Assembly: GCF_000236035.1 (NCBI RefSeq)
Contig: NZ_JH393257.1
Coordinates: 1,975,989-2,039,988 of the forward strand
Length of the DNA: 64,000 nt
Reading direction: 5' to 3'
From: Vreelandella boliviensis LC1
GTDB lineage: Bacteria; Pseudomonadota; Gammaproteobacteria; Pseudomonadales; Halomonadaceae
Shown here: piece by piece, positions 44,311 to 54,017 of the stretch
Numbering within the stretch: position 1 is the first letter of the stretch
Layout: every line of letters starts with the position of its first letter
Translations under genes and position numbers: made by a program
Notes under the pieces: model-generated
The model's database searches: none
What the model was told of the DNA's origin: nothing
What the model saw: only the letters and a program-made list of their open reading frames with translations

Positions 44311-44323
44311 GCCGGCAGGCGCC

Positions 44324-44353
44324 AAAAAAAAACCGGCTGCGGCCGGTTTTTTT
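44324..44353 (+). terminator. Rho-independent terminator after rpsT
   Basis: A-run plus AACCGGC, loop TGCG, GCCGGTT and seven T residues. It isolates rpsT from murJ. Confidence 0.9.
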
Positions 44354-44365
44354 GTGTCTGGATGA

Positions 44366-44441
44366 TTTTCTAGATCCATTTTCTGAATAGTTCTTCTGGA
44401 TAGTTTTTCTAGACGGTTTTCTAGACGGTTTTTCTGGATAG
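44366..44441 (+). repeat. Six degenerate 12-13 bp tandem repeats abutting the murJ start
   Basis: Consecutive units starting at 44366, 44379, 44391, 44404, 44417 and 44429 follow the pattern TTTTCT(A/G)GA(T/C)(A/G)G. The last unit TTTTTCTGGATAG ends three bases before the murJ ATG at 44445, so the Shine-Dalgarno region (GGATAG) is itself part of a unit. A poorer seventh unit (CTGGATGA) precedes them. Confidence 0.75.
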
Positions 44442-44444
44442 CTT

Positions 44445-46028
44445 ATGACAGCGAAGAAAGCACCCAACACATCTTCAAACACCGCAATAGTCCGCCGTGG
44501 ACTAATGCGCTCGGGTCTTGTGGTCAGTGCCATGACCATGCTGTCGAGGGTGATGGGGCTGGCGCGCGATGTGGTTATTGCTACTTTCTTAGGGGCTGGG
44601 GATGGCGCCGATGCGTTTTTCGTGGCGTTTAAGATCCCTAATTTTCTGCGCCGTCTGTTTGCCGAAGGGGCTTTCAATCAAGCTTTTGTGCCCGTGCTTT
44701 CAGAGTACTCCACTCAGCGTAGCCGGGATGAGATACGCGAACTGCTGAACGCCACTGCAGGTAGTTTAACGGCAGTGCTGGCGCTGATTACCGCCGTGGC
44801 CATGCTCTGCGCGCCGTGGCTGATTTGGGTGTTCGCCCCCGGTTTTGGCAGCGAGCCGGAAAAGCTGTCGCTGACCGCGGATATGCTGCGCTTAACGTTT
44901 CCCTATTTATTGCTGATTTCGCTCACCGCGTTTTCAGGCAGTGTATTGAACACCTGGAACCGCTTTGCGGTACCCGCGTTTACCCCGGTGCTACTAAACC
45001 TTTCGCTGATTGGTGCAGCGCTGTTTTTAATGCCGCTCATGGAAGAACCCGCCATGGCGCTGGCCTGGGGCGTGCTGATCGCCGGGGCGGCCCAGCTGGT
45101 TTTTCAGGTGCCGTTTTTATTGAGGTTGGGGTTAATGCCCACGCCTTGGCCTAATTTTGCCCACGAGGGCGTGCGGCGCATACTGAAGCTTATGGGGCCT
45201 GCGCTGTTTGGGGTGTCGGTCTCGCAAATTAACCTGCTGTTGGATACCGTTTTGGCGTCACTGCTGACGGCGGGCAGCGTGTCGTGGCTCTACTATTCGG
45301 ATCGCTTGGTGGAGCTACCGCTGGGCGTGTTTGGGGTGGCCATTGGCACGGTGATTCTACCTGCGCTGTCTAAACGCCATGCTGACCAGTCCAAAGAGCA
45401 CTTTGCGGCGATGCTCGATTGGGCTATCCGTATTGTATTGCTGTTAGGCTTGCCCGCAGCGTTGGCGCTGGCGGTATTGGCCGAGCCGCTGTTGATTACG
45501 CTGTTCCATTACGGGGCCATGACCGACAACGACATCCAGATGGCGGCCATGAGTCTGCGCGCTTACGCCTTCGGCTTGGTAGCCTTTATGCTGATCAAAG
45601 TATTGGCACCGGGCTTTTTTGCTCGCCAAGACACCAAAACCCCGGTGAAAGTAGGCATTATCGCCATGGTCGCTAATATGGTGTTTAACCTTCTGCTGAT
45701 TTGGCCGCTGGCCCACGCAGGGTTGGCGTTAGCCACCGCGCTTTCTGCCTTCTTAAACGCTGGCCTGCTGGGCTACTTGCTGCATAAGGAGGGAGTGCTG
45801 GTCTTTCAGCCGGGCTGGAAGCGCTATTCTGTGCAGCTATTGGGTGGTAGTGGGTTAATGTGTGCGGCACTCTATTTTATTGCGCCCGACTGGCAGGCTT
45901 GGCTCGCGTTTGGTCTTTGGCAACGGATAAGCTGGGTCACCGGGCTAGTGGTACTGGGCGGCTCGCTCTACTTCGCGTGGCTGGCGGCACTGGGTTTGCG
46001 CGTTCGTCATTTTAAAATGCACTCATAA
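44445..46028 (+). CDS. murJ: Lipid II flippase MurJ
   Basis: A 527-residue, 14-helix MATE/MOP exporter-like protein required for cell-wall synthesis. Family text includes SGLVVSAMTMLSRVMGLARD, AFFVAFKIPNFLRRLFAEGA and APGFFARQDTKTPVKVGIIA. The N-terminus carries a 20-residue Thr/Ala/Asn extension before the family start; ATG 44504 would give the typical length but has no Shine-Dalgarno. The leader consists of tandem repeats. It heads the block that goes on to ribF, ileS and lspA. Confidence 0.96.
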   Translation: MTAKKAPNTSSNTAIVRRGLMRSGLVVSAMTMLSRVMGLARDVVIATFLGAGDGADAFFVAFKIPNFLRRLFAEGAFNQAFVPVLSEYSTQRSRDEIRELLNATAGSLTAVLALITAVAMLCAPWLIWVFAPGFGSEPEKLSLTADMLRLTFPYLLLISLTAFSGSVLNTWNRFAVPAFTPVLLNLSLIGAALFLMPLMEEPAMALAWGVLIAGAAQLVFQVPFLLRLGLMPTPWPNFAHEGVRRILKLMGPALFGVSVSQINLLLDTVLASLLTAGSVSWLYYSDRLVELPLGVFGVAIGTVILPALSKRHADQSKEHFAAMLDWAIRIVLLLGLPAALALAVLAEPLLITLFHYGAMTDNDIQMAAMSLRAYAFGLVAFMLIKVLAPGFFARQDTKTPVKVGIIAMVANMVFNLLLIWPLAHAGLALATALSAFLNAGLLGYLLHKEGVLVFQPGWKRYSVQLLGGSGLMCAALYFIAPDWQAWLAFGLWQRISWVTGLVVLGGSLYFAWLAALGLRVRHFKMHS

Positions 46029-46094
46029 CACTGCATCCTGGGGTGTGGGTTCGTTATAATCAGAGGCTTTATGTCCTCCAACGGCTGAGGTGCC

Positions 46095-47159
46095 ATGCGC
46101 GTCATTCGAGGTCTGCACAACTTGAAAGCGGCTCATCGTGGCTGCGTTGCCACCATCGGTAATTTCGATGGGGTGCATCGCGGCCATCAAGCCATCCTGC
46201 AGCAGTGCCGCGAGCATGCGGCGCGCTGGAGTGTGCCGATAACAGTGGTGGTGTTCGAGCCCCAGCCGCGTGAATTTTTTGCCGGTGATCAAGCGCCGCC
46301 GCGTTTAACCCGGCTGCGTGAGAAGGTGCGCCTGCTGCGCGATTTTGGCGCTGAGCAAGTACTCTGTTTGCCGTTTAACGATGCGTTGCGCAGCCTTACC
46401 GGGCGTGAGTTTATTGATCAGGTGTTGATTGATGGGCTGGGCGTTAAACACTTGGTCGTGGGTGATGATTTTCGCTTCGGCTGTGACCGCCGCGGCGATT
46501 TTGCCCTGCTGGCGGAGGTCGGACGCGAACAGGGGTTCGGTGTAGAGCACACCCGCACCTTTACTGAAGATGACGAGCGGGTTTCCAGTTCGCGAGTGCG
46601 TACCTTGCTTGCTAGCGGCAATTTTTCTGCCGCTGCGCGTTTGCTGGGCCGTGCCTATTCGTTACATGGCCGCGTTGTTCGTGACCAGCAGTTGGGGCGC
46701 ACCATTGGCGTACCGACTGCTAACTTGCCGCTGATGCCCCAGCCATTAACGCTGCGTGGGGTTTATGCGGTGGTGGCTGAACTTGAAAATGGCGAGCGCT
46801 ACCCAGCAGTGGCGAATGTGGGCTTCCGCCCTACGGTAGGTTCGGAACGGCCAACGCTGGAGGTGCACCTGCTGGATTTTAAAGGTGACCTCTACGGCCG
46901 ACGCATGACGGTGTATCCCTGCGCGCGCCTGCGGGGTGAGGTGAAGTTTGACGACCTTGAGGCACTCAAAGCGCAAATTGAACGTGATCAGGCCCGCGCC
47001 CGCCACTATTTAACGGCGGCAATAGGTGGGCAAAGCAGCGATGACCAAGAGAGCGCTGAACAAGACTATTCTCTTCCGCTGGCCTCGGCCCCGCTTGGGC
47101 GTGATACGATTTCTTCTGATTCTTCTTCGGCGGATGACGCCGATACTAACAACGGCTGA
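46095..47159 (+). CDS. ribF: Bifunctional riboflavin kinase/FAD synthetase
   Basis: A 354-residue enzyme. The FAD-synthetase domain begins with [20 protein letters not shown] (about 18-37), with [16 protein letters not shown] and [14 protein letters not shown] further on. The riboflavin-kinase domain (about 185-305) has [12 protein letters not shown] and [20 protein letters not shown]. About 40 acidic/Ser-rich residues are added at the C-terminus and look disordered. It makes FMN and FAD. The ileS start follows eight bases after the stop. Confidence 0.96.
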   Translation: MRVIRGLHNLKAAHRGCVATIGNFDGVHRGHQAILQQCREHAARWSVPITVVVFEPQPREFFAGDQAPPRLTRLREKVRLLRDFGAEQVLCLPFNDALRSLTGREFIDQVLIDGLGVKHLVVGDDFRFGCDRRGDFALLAEVGREQGFGVEHTRTFTEDDERVSSSRVRTLLASGNFSAAARLLGRAYSLHGRVVRDQQLGRTIGVPTANLPLMPQPLTLRGVYAVVAELENGERYPAVANVGFRPTVGSERPTLEVHLLDFKGDLYGRRMTVYPCARLRGEVKFDDLEALKAQIERDQARARHYLTAAIGGQSSDDQESAEQDYSLPLASAPLGRDTISSDSSSADDADTNNG

Positions 47160-47166
47160 CCAGACC

Positions 47167-50004
47167 ATGGATTATAAGCACACGCTGAATTTGCCTGAAA
47201 CTGATTTCCCCATGCGCGGCATGCTGCCAAAGCAAGAGCCAGGGCGGGTTTCCCAGTGGCAGGATATGAACATTTACCAGCGCCTGCGGGAAGCGCGCGC
47301 GGGTGCGCCGCTGTTTGTACTGCACGATGGCCCTCCCTACGCCAACGGCAGTATTCATATTGGTCACGCCGTTAATAAAATCCTCAAAGATATTATCGTT
47401 AAATCGAAGAATTTAGCCGGCTTCGACGCCCCCTACGTACCGGGTTGGGACTGCCACGGCTTGCCCATTGAGCATAAAGTAGAGACTACTCACGGCAAGC
47501 ACTTGGCGCCAGAGCACGCTCGTGAGCTTTGCCGTGAATACGCTGGGGCGCAAGTTGAAACCCAACTGGCCGACTTTGTGCGCTTGGGCATTATTGGCGA
47601 TTGGGATCACCCCTACCGCACCATGGATTTCGCCAACGAAGCGGGTGAGATCCGTGCGCTGGCCGAGATGGTCGATGCGGGTTACGTTTTTAAAGGCTTG
47701 AAGCCGGTTAACTGGTGCTTTGACTGTGGCTCGGCACTGGCGGAAGCCGAAGTTGAGTACGCGGATAAAAAATCCGACGCTATTGATGTGGCCTTCCCAG
47801 TGGAAGATGCCGATAAACTCGCCGCAGCCTTTGGCTTAAGCGAACTGGCCAAGCCAGCGGCAGTGGTTATCTGGACCACCACGCCGTGGACCATTCCAGC
47901 CAACCAGGCACTTAACGTTCACCCTGAATTTACCTATGCGCTGGTCGATACTGGTGAGCGCTTGCTGCTGTTAGCAGAAGAGTTGGTAGAAAGCTGCCTA
48001 GAGCGCTTTGAGTTACAAGGCGAAGTGATTGCCACCACTCAAGGCAAGAATCTTGATCTGATCAATTTCCGACACCCGTTTTATGATCGGCTCTCGCCTG
48101 TCTATCTGGCCGAGTACGTCGAGTCAGAAGTGGGCAGTACCGGTATCGTTCACTCCGCACCCTCTTACGGCATGGATGACTTTATCACCTGCCGGGAGCA
48201 TGGTATGGAGTTCGACGACATGCTCAACCCGGTGCAGGGAAATGGCGTTTACGTAGACGACCTGCCGTTCTTCGGCGGCCAGATGATTTGGAAAGCCAAT
48301 CCCCAGATCGTCGAAAAGCTGCGCGAAGTGAATGCGCTGATGGCGCACATCCCTATCAAACATAGTTACATGCACTGCTGGCGCCACAAAACGCCGGTGA
48401 TCTACCGTGCCACGGCGCAGTGGTTTGTGGGCATGGATATTCAAGGCAAAGATGGCAAAACTCTGCGCGAGCGCGCGTTGGAAGGTATCGAAGCCACCGC
48501 GTTTACCCCCGCTTGGGGCCAAGCTCGTCTGCACAGCATGATCGCCAACCGCCCGGACTGGTGTATCTCCCGCCAGCGTAACTGGGGGGTGCCGATCCCG
48601 TTCTTCCTACACAAGCAAACGGGCGAGCTGCACCCGCGCACCGTTGGGTTGATGGAAGAGGCCGCCAAACGCGTTGAGCAAGAAGGTATCGATGCCTGGT
48701 TCAAGCTCGACCCGGCAGGGTTGTTGGGCGCGGAAGCGGCTGAGTACGACAAAGTCACCGATACACTCGATGTCTGGTTCGACTCCGGCACCACCCACCG
48801 CCACGTACTGCGCGGCTCACATCCGCACGGCCATGAAAGTGGCCCGCGGGCTGACTTGTACCTGGAAGGCTCTGACCAGCACCGCGGCTGGTTCCACTCG
48901 TCGTTGCTGACCGGTACGGCGATTGACGGTCATCCGCCGTATCGCCAGCTGCTGACCCACGGTTTTACCGTCGACTCCCAGGGCCGCAAGCAGTCTAAAT
49001 CGCTAGGCAACGTCGTCGCGCCCCAGGAAGTGATGGATAAGCTGGGCGGCGATATTCTGCGGTTGTGGGTGGCGTCTACCGATTACTCCGGTGAAATGGC
49101 CGTCTCCGACGAGATTTTGAAGCGCACCTCCGATGTGTATCGGCGGATTCGTAACACTGCGCGCTTCCTACTTTCGAATCTTAACGGCTTCGACCCAGAG
49201 AAAAACCAAGTAGCGTTTGGCGATATGCTGGCGCTGGATCAGTGGGTGGTGGATCGTGCTTACCAACTGCAGGCGCGGATCGAAAAAGCCTATGAAGAAT
49301 ACCGCTTCCTGGATGTCTACCAGCAAGTGCACGGTTTCTGTGCCCGGGAGCTGGGTGGCTTCTACTTAGATGTCATCAAGGATCGCCAGTACACCACCCA
49401 GGCCGATTCACTGGCGCGGCGTAGTGCGCAAACCGCGCTATATCATGTGGTAGAGGCGCTGAGCCGCTGGGTCGCGCCGATTCTCTCCTTCACTGCCGAA
49501 GAGATCCACGAGAATATCCCCGGTAAGCGCGGCGACAGCGTACTGCTAGAGACCTACTACACTGACCTGGGTCGTTTGGATGATAACGCCGACATGGGTC
49601 GTGCTTTCTGGGAACAGGTGCTAGAGGTCAAACACTCGGTCAACAAGTGTTTGGAAGATGCCCGGAATGCCAAAGTCATCAAAGGCAGCCTGGCCGCTGA
49701 AGTCACCCTGTATGTCAGCGACGAGCTGCAGGCGATGCTGGCCAAGTTGGGTGACGAGCTGCGCTTTGTCATGCTCACCAGCGAAGTGACGCTGAAACCG
49801 CTTGCTGAAGCCGGTGATGTAGAAGCGGAAGCGACAGAGCTTGAAGGCTTGAAAGTCGCGGTTAAAGTAAGCGGTAACACCAAGTGCGAACGCTGCTGGC
49901 ACCATCGCCCGGATGTAGGCACCCATGCGGATCATCCTGATCTATGTGGCCGCTGTATCAGCAACCTCCCCGAGGGAAGCGGTGAGATTCGCTACTATGC
50001 TTGA
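47167..50004 (+). CDS. ileS: Isoleucyl-tRNA synthetase
   Basis: A 945-residue class I synthetase. HIGH is seen in [19 protein letters not shown] as KQSKSLGN, and the C-terminal zinc cluster as CERCWHH and CGRC. ATG 47167 starts [18 protein letters not shown], as in other gammaproteobacterial IleS; the frame is open 140 bases further upstream inside ribF but that part is not homologous. Normal length. The lspA start codon lies inside its last codons. Confidence 0.98.
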   Translation: MDYKHTLNLPETDFPMRGMLPKQEPGRVSQWQDMNIYQRLREARAGAPLFVLHDGPPYANGSIHIGHAVNKILKDIIVKSKNLAGFDAPYVPGWDCHGLPIEHKVETTHGKHLAPEHARELCREYAGAQVETQLADFVRLGIIGDWDHPYRTMDFANEAGEIRALAEMVDAGYVFKGLKPVNWCFDCGSALAEAEVEYADKKSDAIDVAFPVEDADKLAAAFGLSELAKPAAVVIWTTTPWTIPANQALNVHPEFTYALVDTGERLLLLAEELVESCLERFELQGEVIATTQGKNLDLINFRHPFYDRLSPVYLAEYVESEVGSTGIVHSAPSYGMDDFITCREHGMEFDDMLNPVQGNGVYVDDLPFFGGQMIWKANPQIVEKLREVNALMAHIPIKHSYMHCWRHKTPVIYRATAQWFVGMDIQGKDGKTLRERALEGIEATAFTPAWGQARLHSMIANRPDWCISRQRNWGVPIPFFLHKQTGELHPRTVGLMEEAAKRVEQEGIDAWFKLDPAGLLGAEAAEYDKVTDTLDVWFDSGTTHRHVLRGSHPHGHESGPRADLYLEGSDQHRGWFHSSLLTGTAIDGHPPYRQLLTHGFTVDSQGRKQSKSLGNVVAPQEVMDKLGGDILRLWVASTDYSGEMAVSDEILKRTSDVYRRIRNTARFLLSNLNGFDPEKNQVAFGDMLALDQWVVDRAYQLQARIEKAYEEYRFLDVYQQVHGFCARELGGFYLDVIKDRQYTTQADSLARRSAQTALYHVVEALSRWVAPILSFTAEEIHENIPGKRGDSVLLETYYTDLGRLDDNADMGRAFWEQVLEVKHSVNKCLEDARNAKVIKGSLAAEVTLYVSDELQAMLAKLGDELRFVMLTSEVTLKPLAEAGDVEAEATELEGLKVAVKVSGNTKCERCWHHRPDVGTHADHPDLCGRCISNLPEGSGEIRYYA

Positions 50005-50554
50005 TAAAAACATGCCTAGCAAAGACACACCTAGCGATACAAACGCACGGCCGACGATGCAGCGGCCGCTGCGTTGGCTGTGGCTAGCGGTGGCGGTGAT
50101 TGCCTTGGATCTGGTCACCAAGTACATAGCCAGTAGTCAACTTGGCTATGCCCAGCCGGTAGTCGTGTTGCCGTTTTTTAACCTGACGCTGCTGCACAAC
50201 ACGGGCGCTGCATTCAGCTTTTTAGCTACGCATCCCGGCTGGCAGCGCTGGTTCTTCGCCATTATTGCTGTGGGGGCCAGCGTGGCGCTGACGGTGTGGC
50301 TTGCGCGGATCAAAAACGACGAAAAGCTGTTGGCGATAGCACTACCGCTGATTATCGGTGGTGCGCTGGGCAATCTCTACGACCGCCTGGTGCATGGTTA
50401 TGTGGTCGACTTTTTATCGTTTCACGCCGCAGGGTGGTACTACCCGGCGTTTAACGTGGCGGATATAGCGATTACCCTGGGGGCGGTCGCCTTAATCTGG
50501 GAATCCATTATAGGGGAGCGGCGACGCAAAAAAGCGGCCAAGGCTTCCCATTAA
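49997..50554 (+). CDS. lspA: Lipoprotein signal peptidase
   Basis: A 185-residue inner-membrane aspartic peptidase that cleaves lipoprotein signal peptides. Four helices; motifs [27 protein letters not shown] (first catalytic Asp) and FNVADIAIT (second). ATG 49997 overlaps the ileS end by eight bases; a shorter version from ATG 50057 (MQRPLRWLW) is also possible, because the first 20 residues are polar. The ileS-lspA pairing is conserved in proteobacteria. Confidence 0.96.
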   Translation: MLDKNMPSKDTPSDTNARPTMQRPLRWLWLAVAVIALDLVTKYIASSQLGYAQPVVVLPFFNLTLLHNTGAAFSFLATHPGWQRWFFAIIAVGASVALTVWLARIKNDEKLLAIALPLIIGGALGNLYDRLVHGYVVDFLSFHAAGWYYPAFNVADIAITLGAVALIWESIIGERRRKKAAKASH

Positions 50555-50590
50555 TCGAACGTTGAGAACAACTGTACATTGAGAGCTGCA

Positions 50591-51037
50591 ATGAGCGACT
50601 ACCGTATTGATGACGGCATGGAAGTGACGCTGCACTTCACCCTAAAGCTGGAAGATGGCACTTTGGTGGACTCTACCAAAGACAAAGCACCGGCCACGTT
50701 TGAGTTTGGCGACGGAAATTTGCCGCCCGGTTTTGAGCATCCGATTAAAGGGTTGGCAGCGGGTCAGGAGGGTACCTTTCAGATAACCCCCGAGCATGCT
50801 TTTGGTCAGCACAACCCGCAAAATATTCAGACCCTGAAACGGGCAGATTTTGGTGATGAAGCCCCGGAAATTGGTATGGTAATGTCGTTTGCCGATAAAG
50901 CGGGAACGGAATTGCCAGGTGTGGTCAAAACCATTGACGGTGATCGTATCGAGGTGGACTTCAATCACCCGTTAGCAGGCCGCACGCTCACTTTTGAGGT
51001 CGAAGTGCTCGACGTCAAGCCGGTGACAACGCATTAA
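50591..51037 (+). CDS. fkpB: FKBP-type peptidyl-prolyl isomerase, SlpA/FkpB type
   Basis: A 148-residue FKBP with an insert-in-flap domain. The start MSDYRIDDGMEVTLHFTLKL and the flap LAAGQEGTFQITPEHAFGQH are typical, as is VDFNHPLAGRTLTFEVEVLD at the end. ATG 50591 is preferred over TTG 50579. The lspA-fkpB-ispH order is the usual gammaproteobacterial one. Confidence 0.95.
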   Translation: MSDYRIDDGMEVTLHFTLKLEDGTLVDSTKDKAPATFEFGDGNLPPGFEHPIKGLAAGQEGTFQITPEHAFGQHNPQNIQTLKRADFGDEAPEIGMVMSFADKAGTELPGVVKTIDGDRIEVDFNHPLAGRTLTFEVEVLDVKPVTTH

Positions 51038-51075
51038 TTCACTAAGCGATGCCGCTTACGCATCAAGGCGCTACT

Positions 51076-52053
51076 ATGCAATCGACGCAATCACAGCCCA
51101 TCCAGATCAAGTTAGCCAATCCGCGTGGCTTTTGCGCCGGTGTGGATCGCGCCATCGATATCGTCAACCGCGCACTGGATGTGTTTGGGCCACCCATTTA
51201 TGTGCGCCACGAGGTCGTCCATAACCGCTTTGTGGTTGAAACACTGCGCGCCCGCGGGGCTGTGTTTGTTGAAGAACTGGATGAAGTGCCAGACGACGTG
51301 ATCGTTATTTTTTCTGCCCACGGTGTTTCCCGGGCGGTGCAGGCCGATGCTGAACGGCGGGGGCTGAAGGTATTCGACGCCACCTGCCCGCTAGTGACCA
51401 AAGTTCACCTTGAAGTGCTGCGCTATGCCAAGCGCGGCCAAGAGTGCATTCTAATCGGCCATGAAGGCCACCCGGAAGTCGAAGGCACCATGGGGCGTTA
51501 CGACACCTCCCACGGTGGGCATATCTATCTGGTAGAAGATGAAAAAGACGTCGCTAAGCTGGAGGTGAATGATCCCTCAAAGCTGGCCTTTGTGACCCAG
51601 ACCACGCTGTCAATGGATGACACCGCCAAGGTGATCGATGCGCTGCGCGAGAAGTTTGCCGAGATTCAGGGGCCGCGCAATGATGATATCTGCTACGCCA
51701 CGCAGAACCGCCAGGATGCAGTACGCGAACTAGCCGCCCAAAGCGATCTACTGTTGGTGGTGGGCAGCCCCAACAGCTCAAATTCAAACCGCCTACGTGA
51801 ACTTTCGGAGCGTATGGGCACACCCGCCTATTTGATCGACAACGCCGATCAGATCGACCCGCAGTGGCTTGAGAATGTTTCACGCATTGGCGTAACCGCG
51901 GGCGCCAGTGCCCCTGAAGTATTGGTCAAAGGCGTGATTGCCAAGCTGCAAACCATGGGCGCTGCACTACCTGAAGAGCTACAGGGTCGCGAAGAAACCA
52001 TCACATTTTCCATGCCGAAAGAATTGCGTGAAAAGGTGATTGCCAGCAGCTAG
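51076..52053 (+). CDS. ispH: 4-hydroxy-3-methylbut-2-enyl diphosphate reductase
   Basis: A 325-residue [4Fe-4S] enzyme, the last step of the MEP isoprenoid pathway. Cluster cysteines are seen in [26 protein letters not shown] and [11 protein letters not shown]. Other family text is [10 protein letters not shown] and [17 protein letters not shown] 51076 gives the usual start; ATG 51049 would add nine residues. It is the last gene of the housekeeping block. Confidence 0.97.
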   Translation: MQSTQSQPIQIKLANPRGFCAGVDRAIDIVNRALDVFGPPIYVRHEVVHNRFVVETLRARGAVFVEELDEVPDDVIVIFSAHGVSRAVQADAERRGLKVFDATCPLVTKVHLEVLRYAKRGQECILIGHEGHPEVEGTMGRYDTSHGGHIYLVEDEKDVAKLEVNDPSKLAFVTQTTLSMDDTAKVIDALREKFAEIQGPRNDDICYATQNRQDAVRELAAQSDLLLVVGSPNSSNSNRLRELSERMGTPAYLIDNADQIDPQWLENVSRIGVTAGASAPEVLVKGVIAKLQTMGAALPEELQGREETITFSMPKELREKVIASS

Positions 52054-52134
52054 AAACTTGCGTCGTGGTGCAATGCGTATTGGTTTGCGACATACTGAAA
52101 CGGTATGAGCTAACTAATACAGGAGCGAAGCCGC

Positions 52135-52536
52135 GTGTCTTATGTTTCTCACTCTTTTTCTGGCCGTTCTTTGCTGAGGGGCCAGCGCGGCTTCACCCTC
52201 ATTGAGTTAATGATTGTGCTGGTGATCATCGGCATCGTCGCCTCAATTGCCTACCCCAGTTATACCCGCTACGTGCAAAAAGCAGTTCGAACCGACGCCC
52301 ATGCGGGTCTTATGCAAGCCGCTTCGGAGCTTGAACGTTGTTATACACGGACTTACTCTTATAGCGGTTGCCCGCTCGACGATCCCTCTTACTCCCCCGA
52401 AAAGAACTACACGATTAAAATCTATCCCAGCAGTAACGGCTACCTACTGACCGCGAATACCCCCCAAGATGATGGTTGTGAAGAAGATATAACCTTAAGT
52501 TCGAGCGGCGAAAGGTTACCCAATGCCTGCTGGTGA
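52135..52536 (+). CDS. pilE: Type IV pilin-like protein, PilE/minor pilin
   Basis: A 133-residue prepilin. A 17-residue leader ends in Gly before FTLIELMIVLVIIGIVASIA, with the conserved Glu at mature position 5. A Cys pair (ERCYTRTYSYSGC and GCEEDI ... NACW) can form the D-loop. The start is GTG 52135 with AGGAG nine bases upstream. It is the first gene of a five-gene minor-pilin operon with overlaps or tiny gaps. Confidence 0.9.
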   Translation: MSYVSHSFSGRSLLRGQRGFTLIELMIVLVIIGIVASIAYPSYTRYVQKAVRTDAHAGLMQAASELERCYTRTYSYSGCPLDDPSYSPEKNYTIKIYPSSNGYLLTANTPQDDGCEEDITLSSSGERLPNACW

Positions 52537-52537
52537 A

Positions 52538-53107
52538 ATGAATAAACAGCGCGGGTTTACCCTGATTGAGCTGTTGGTCACACTGATCATCGCAACGATC
52601 ATTGCTGTTATGGCGGTTCCCGCTTTTACGGGCTTTCTTGCCCGTCAGCAGCTAGCCAGCGACGTCAATGAAATCATCTCTGTCTTGAGCTTTGCCCGCA
52701 GCGAAGCGATCAAACAACGCAGCGATATGTCGGTGTTCTTTTCACCCCCTGATGCGCCTGCTTCAAACCGCCGCCCTGCATCCTGTAGAAATAATGAAAT
52801 AGAGGACGATTCGGGTGAAAACAATGAAGAGAGTATCCGTTACCGTTACTCGGGAGGCTGCTATTGGGTGGTGGAAAGCGGGGCAGGTAGTCAGATACTA
52901 AGAGTAGGGCAGTCCGCTAATATAACCTCGCCTACCCAAGCGTTTTCGCTCACCTTTCAAAGCTTGGGCGACGCCGACATTTCCAACTGCCCTGACTCAC
53001 CCTGCGAAGTGACGCTAAAAACGATGGGAGGAAATGTATCAGCTACGCCTGTAACGCTGTTGATTCGCACAACGGGTAGCATTCGTAGAAAGGAGAGTGA
53101 GTCATGA
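52538..53107 (+). CDS. fimT: Minor pilin FimT/FimU (GspH family)
   Basis: A 189-residue prepilin with the short leader MNKQRG and FTLIELLVTLIIATIIAVMA. The GspH-like RQQLASDVNEIISVLSFARS then EAIKQR follows. The C-terminal part is Ser/Thr-rich with a Cys pair in NCPDSPCEV. ATG 52538 fits the short leader; an upstream ATG at 52523 is inside the pilE gene. It is expected to prime pilus assembly. Confidence 0.88.
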   Translation: MNKQRGFTLIELLVTLIIATIIAVMAVPAFTGFLARQQLASDVNEIISVLSFARSEAIKQRSDMSVFFSPPDAPASNRRPASCRNNEIEDDSGENNEESIRYRYSGGCYWVVESGAGSQILRVGQSANITSPTQAFSLTFQSLGDADISNCPDSPCEVTLKTMGGNVSATPVTLLIRTTGSIRRKESES

Positions 53108-53532
53108 ACTCTCAGCGCGGCTTTAGCTTAATAGAAGCGCTCATCGCGCTGGTGGTTCTCTCGATTGGCCTGATTGGCGTTGCCGCCATGCAGCTTAAAG
53201 CGCTGCAAAGCGCCAATGCTGGCTACCAGCGTTCGCTGGCAAGCGTCGCTGCCGTGGATGCCCAGGAGCGGCTTTGGGCGGCGTTGACCACGCTAAACCC
53301 AGGCGAAACCTGTGAGGATATCGACAGCTCAGCTGTCGAGGACGCGTGGAAAGATGATTGGTTTAAGGATAACGACCAAAACCCGCTTCGCAATGCCAAA
53401 AAAGGCGAAAGCGGCATCGGCAGAGGCAACGGCGAAGACAAGTGCCGCTTTAATGTGATCCTGATTCTTGGCGATGACGAGAATGATGAGTTCGACTACA
53501 CCTTCCGCCTCCCAAGGCTTGAGGTGCAGTAA
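53104..53532 (+). CDS. pilV: Minor pilin PilV
   Basis: A 142-residue prepilin with MNSQRG and FSLIEALIALVVLSIGLIGV followed by AAMQLKALQSANAGYQRSLA, the PilV hallmark. The gene overlaps fimT by four bases and pilW by one. The C-terminal half is acidic, as expected in a halophile. Confidence 0.9.
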   Translation: MNSQRGFSLIEALIALVVLSIGLIGVAAMQLKALQSANAGYQRSLASVAAVDAQERLWAALTTLNPGETCEDIDSSAVEDAWKDDWFKDNDQNPLRNAKKGESGIGRGNGEDKCRFNVILILGDDENDEFDYTFRLPRLEVQ

Positions 53533-54017
53533 TGAAACAGTATCAATATGGATTTACCCTAGTGGAACTAATGGTCGCAATGGCCATCGGCACGGTGATT
53601 ATCCTGGGGGCTGGTCAACTTTTTTTAACGACCTTTCAAACGTTTCAAACTGTTGACAAGGTCAGCCGTAAACAAGAGACATTAATTTTTGCGGTAAGTA
53701 CCCTGGCTGAAGCAGGTCGTAAAGGAGATATTGGTGACTACGCTATCGTCTCAGATGAGCGTGGCTCTGGTAGCGATACGCGTCATTACTGTGTTCTACA
53801 GAATGAGGATCAAAGCCAACCAACAGTTGATCTTGCCCAGTTTGATGACGAGACAGCCTGTCCGACGCTTTCTGTATCCAGTGGTAATGGTGTGTCTCAT
53901 ATAGTCACATTGCCCATTGGTGATTGTCGAGAAGGCGTGGATGCCACGTGCGACCACATCACCTTTACCATCAGCGAGCGAGATAAAGCGATCTCACCAC
54001 AAGAGCCTACTTCATGA
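53532..54017 (+). CDS. pilW: Minor pilin PilW
   Basis: A 161-residue prepilin: MKQYQYG leader, FTLVELMVAMAIGTVIILGA, then GQLFLTTFQTFQTVDKVSRK. Pseudomonas PilW is clearly longer (about 270), so this is a short version with one compact C-terminal domain containing Cys pairs (HYCVLQ, ACPTL, GDCREGVDATCDH). It overlaps pilV and pilX. Confidence 0.83.
   Translation: MKQYQYGFTLVELMVAMAIGTVIILGAGQLFLTTFQTFQTVDKVSRKQETLIFAVSTLAEAGRKGDIGDYAIVSDERGSGSDTRHYCVLQNEDQSQPTVDLAQFDDETACPTLSVSSGNGVSHIVTLPIGDCREGVDATCDHITFTISERDKAISPQEPTS

Noticed and set aside
43870..44379. Minus-strand frame covering rpsT
   Set aside because: Antisense to S20 and its leader and terminator; no family resemblance.
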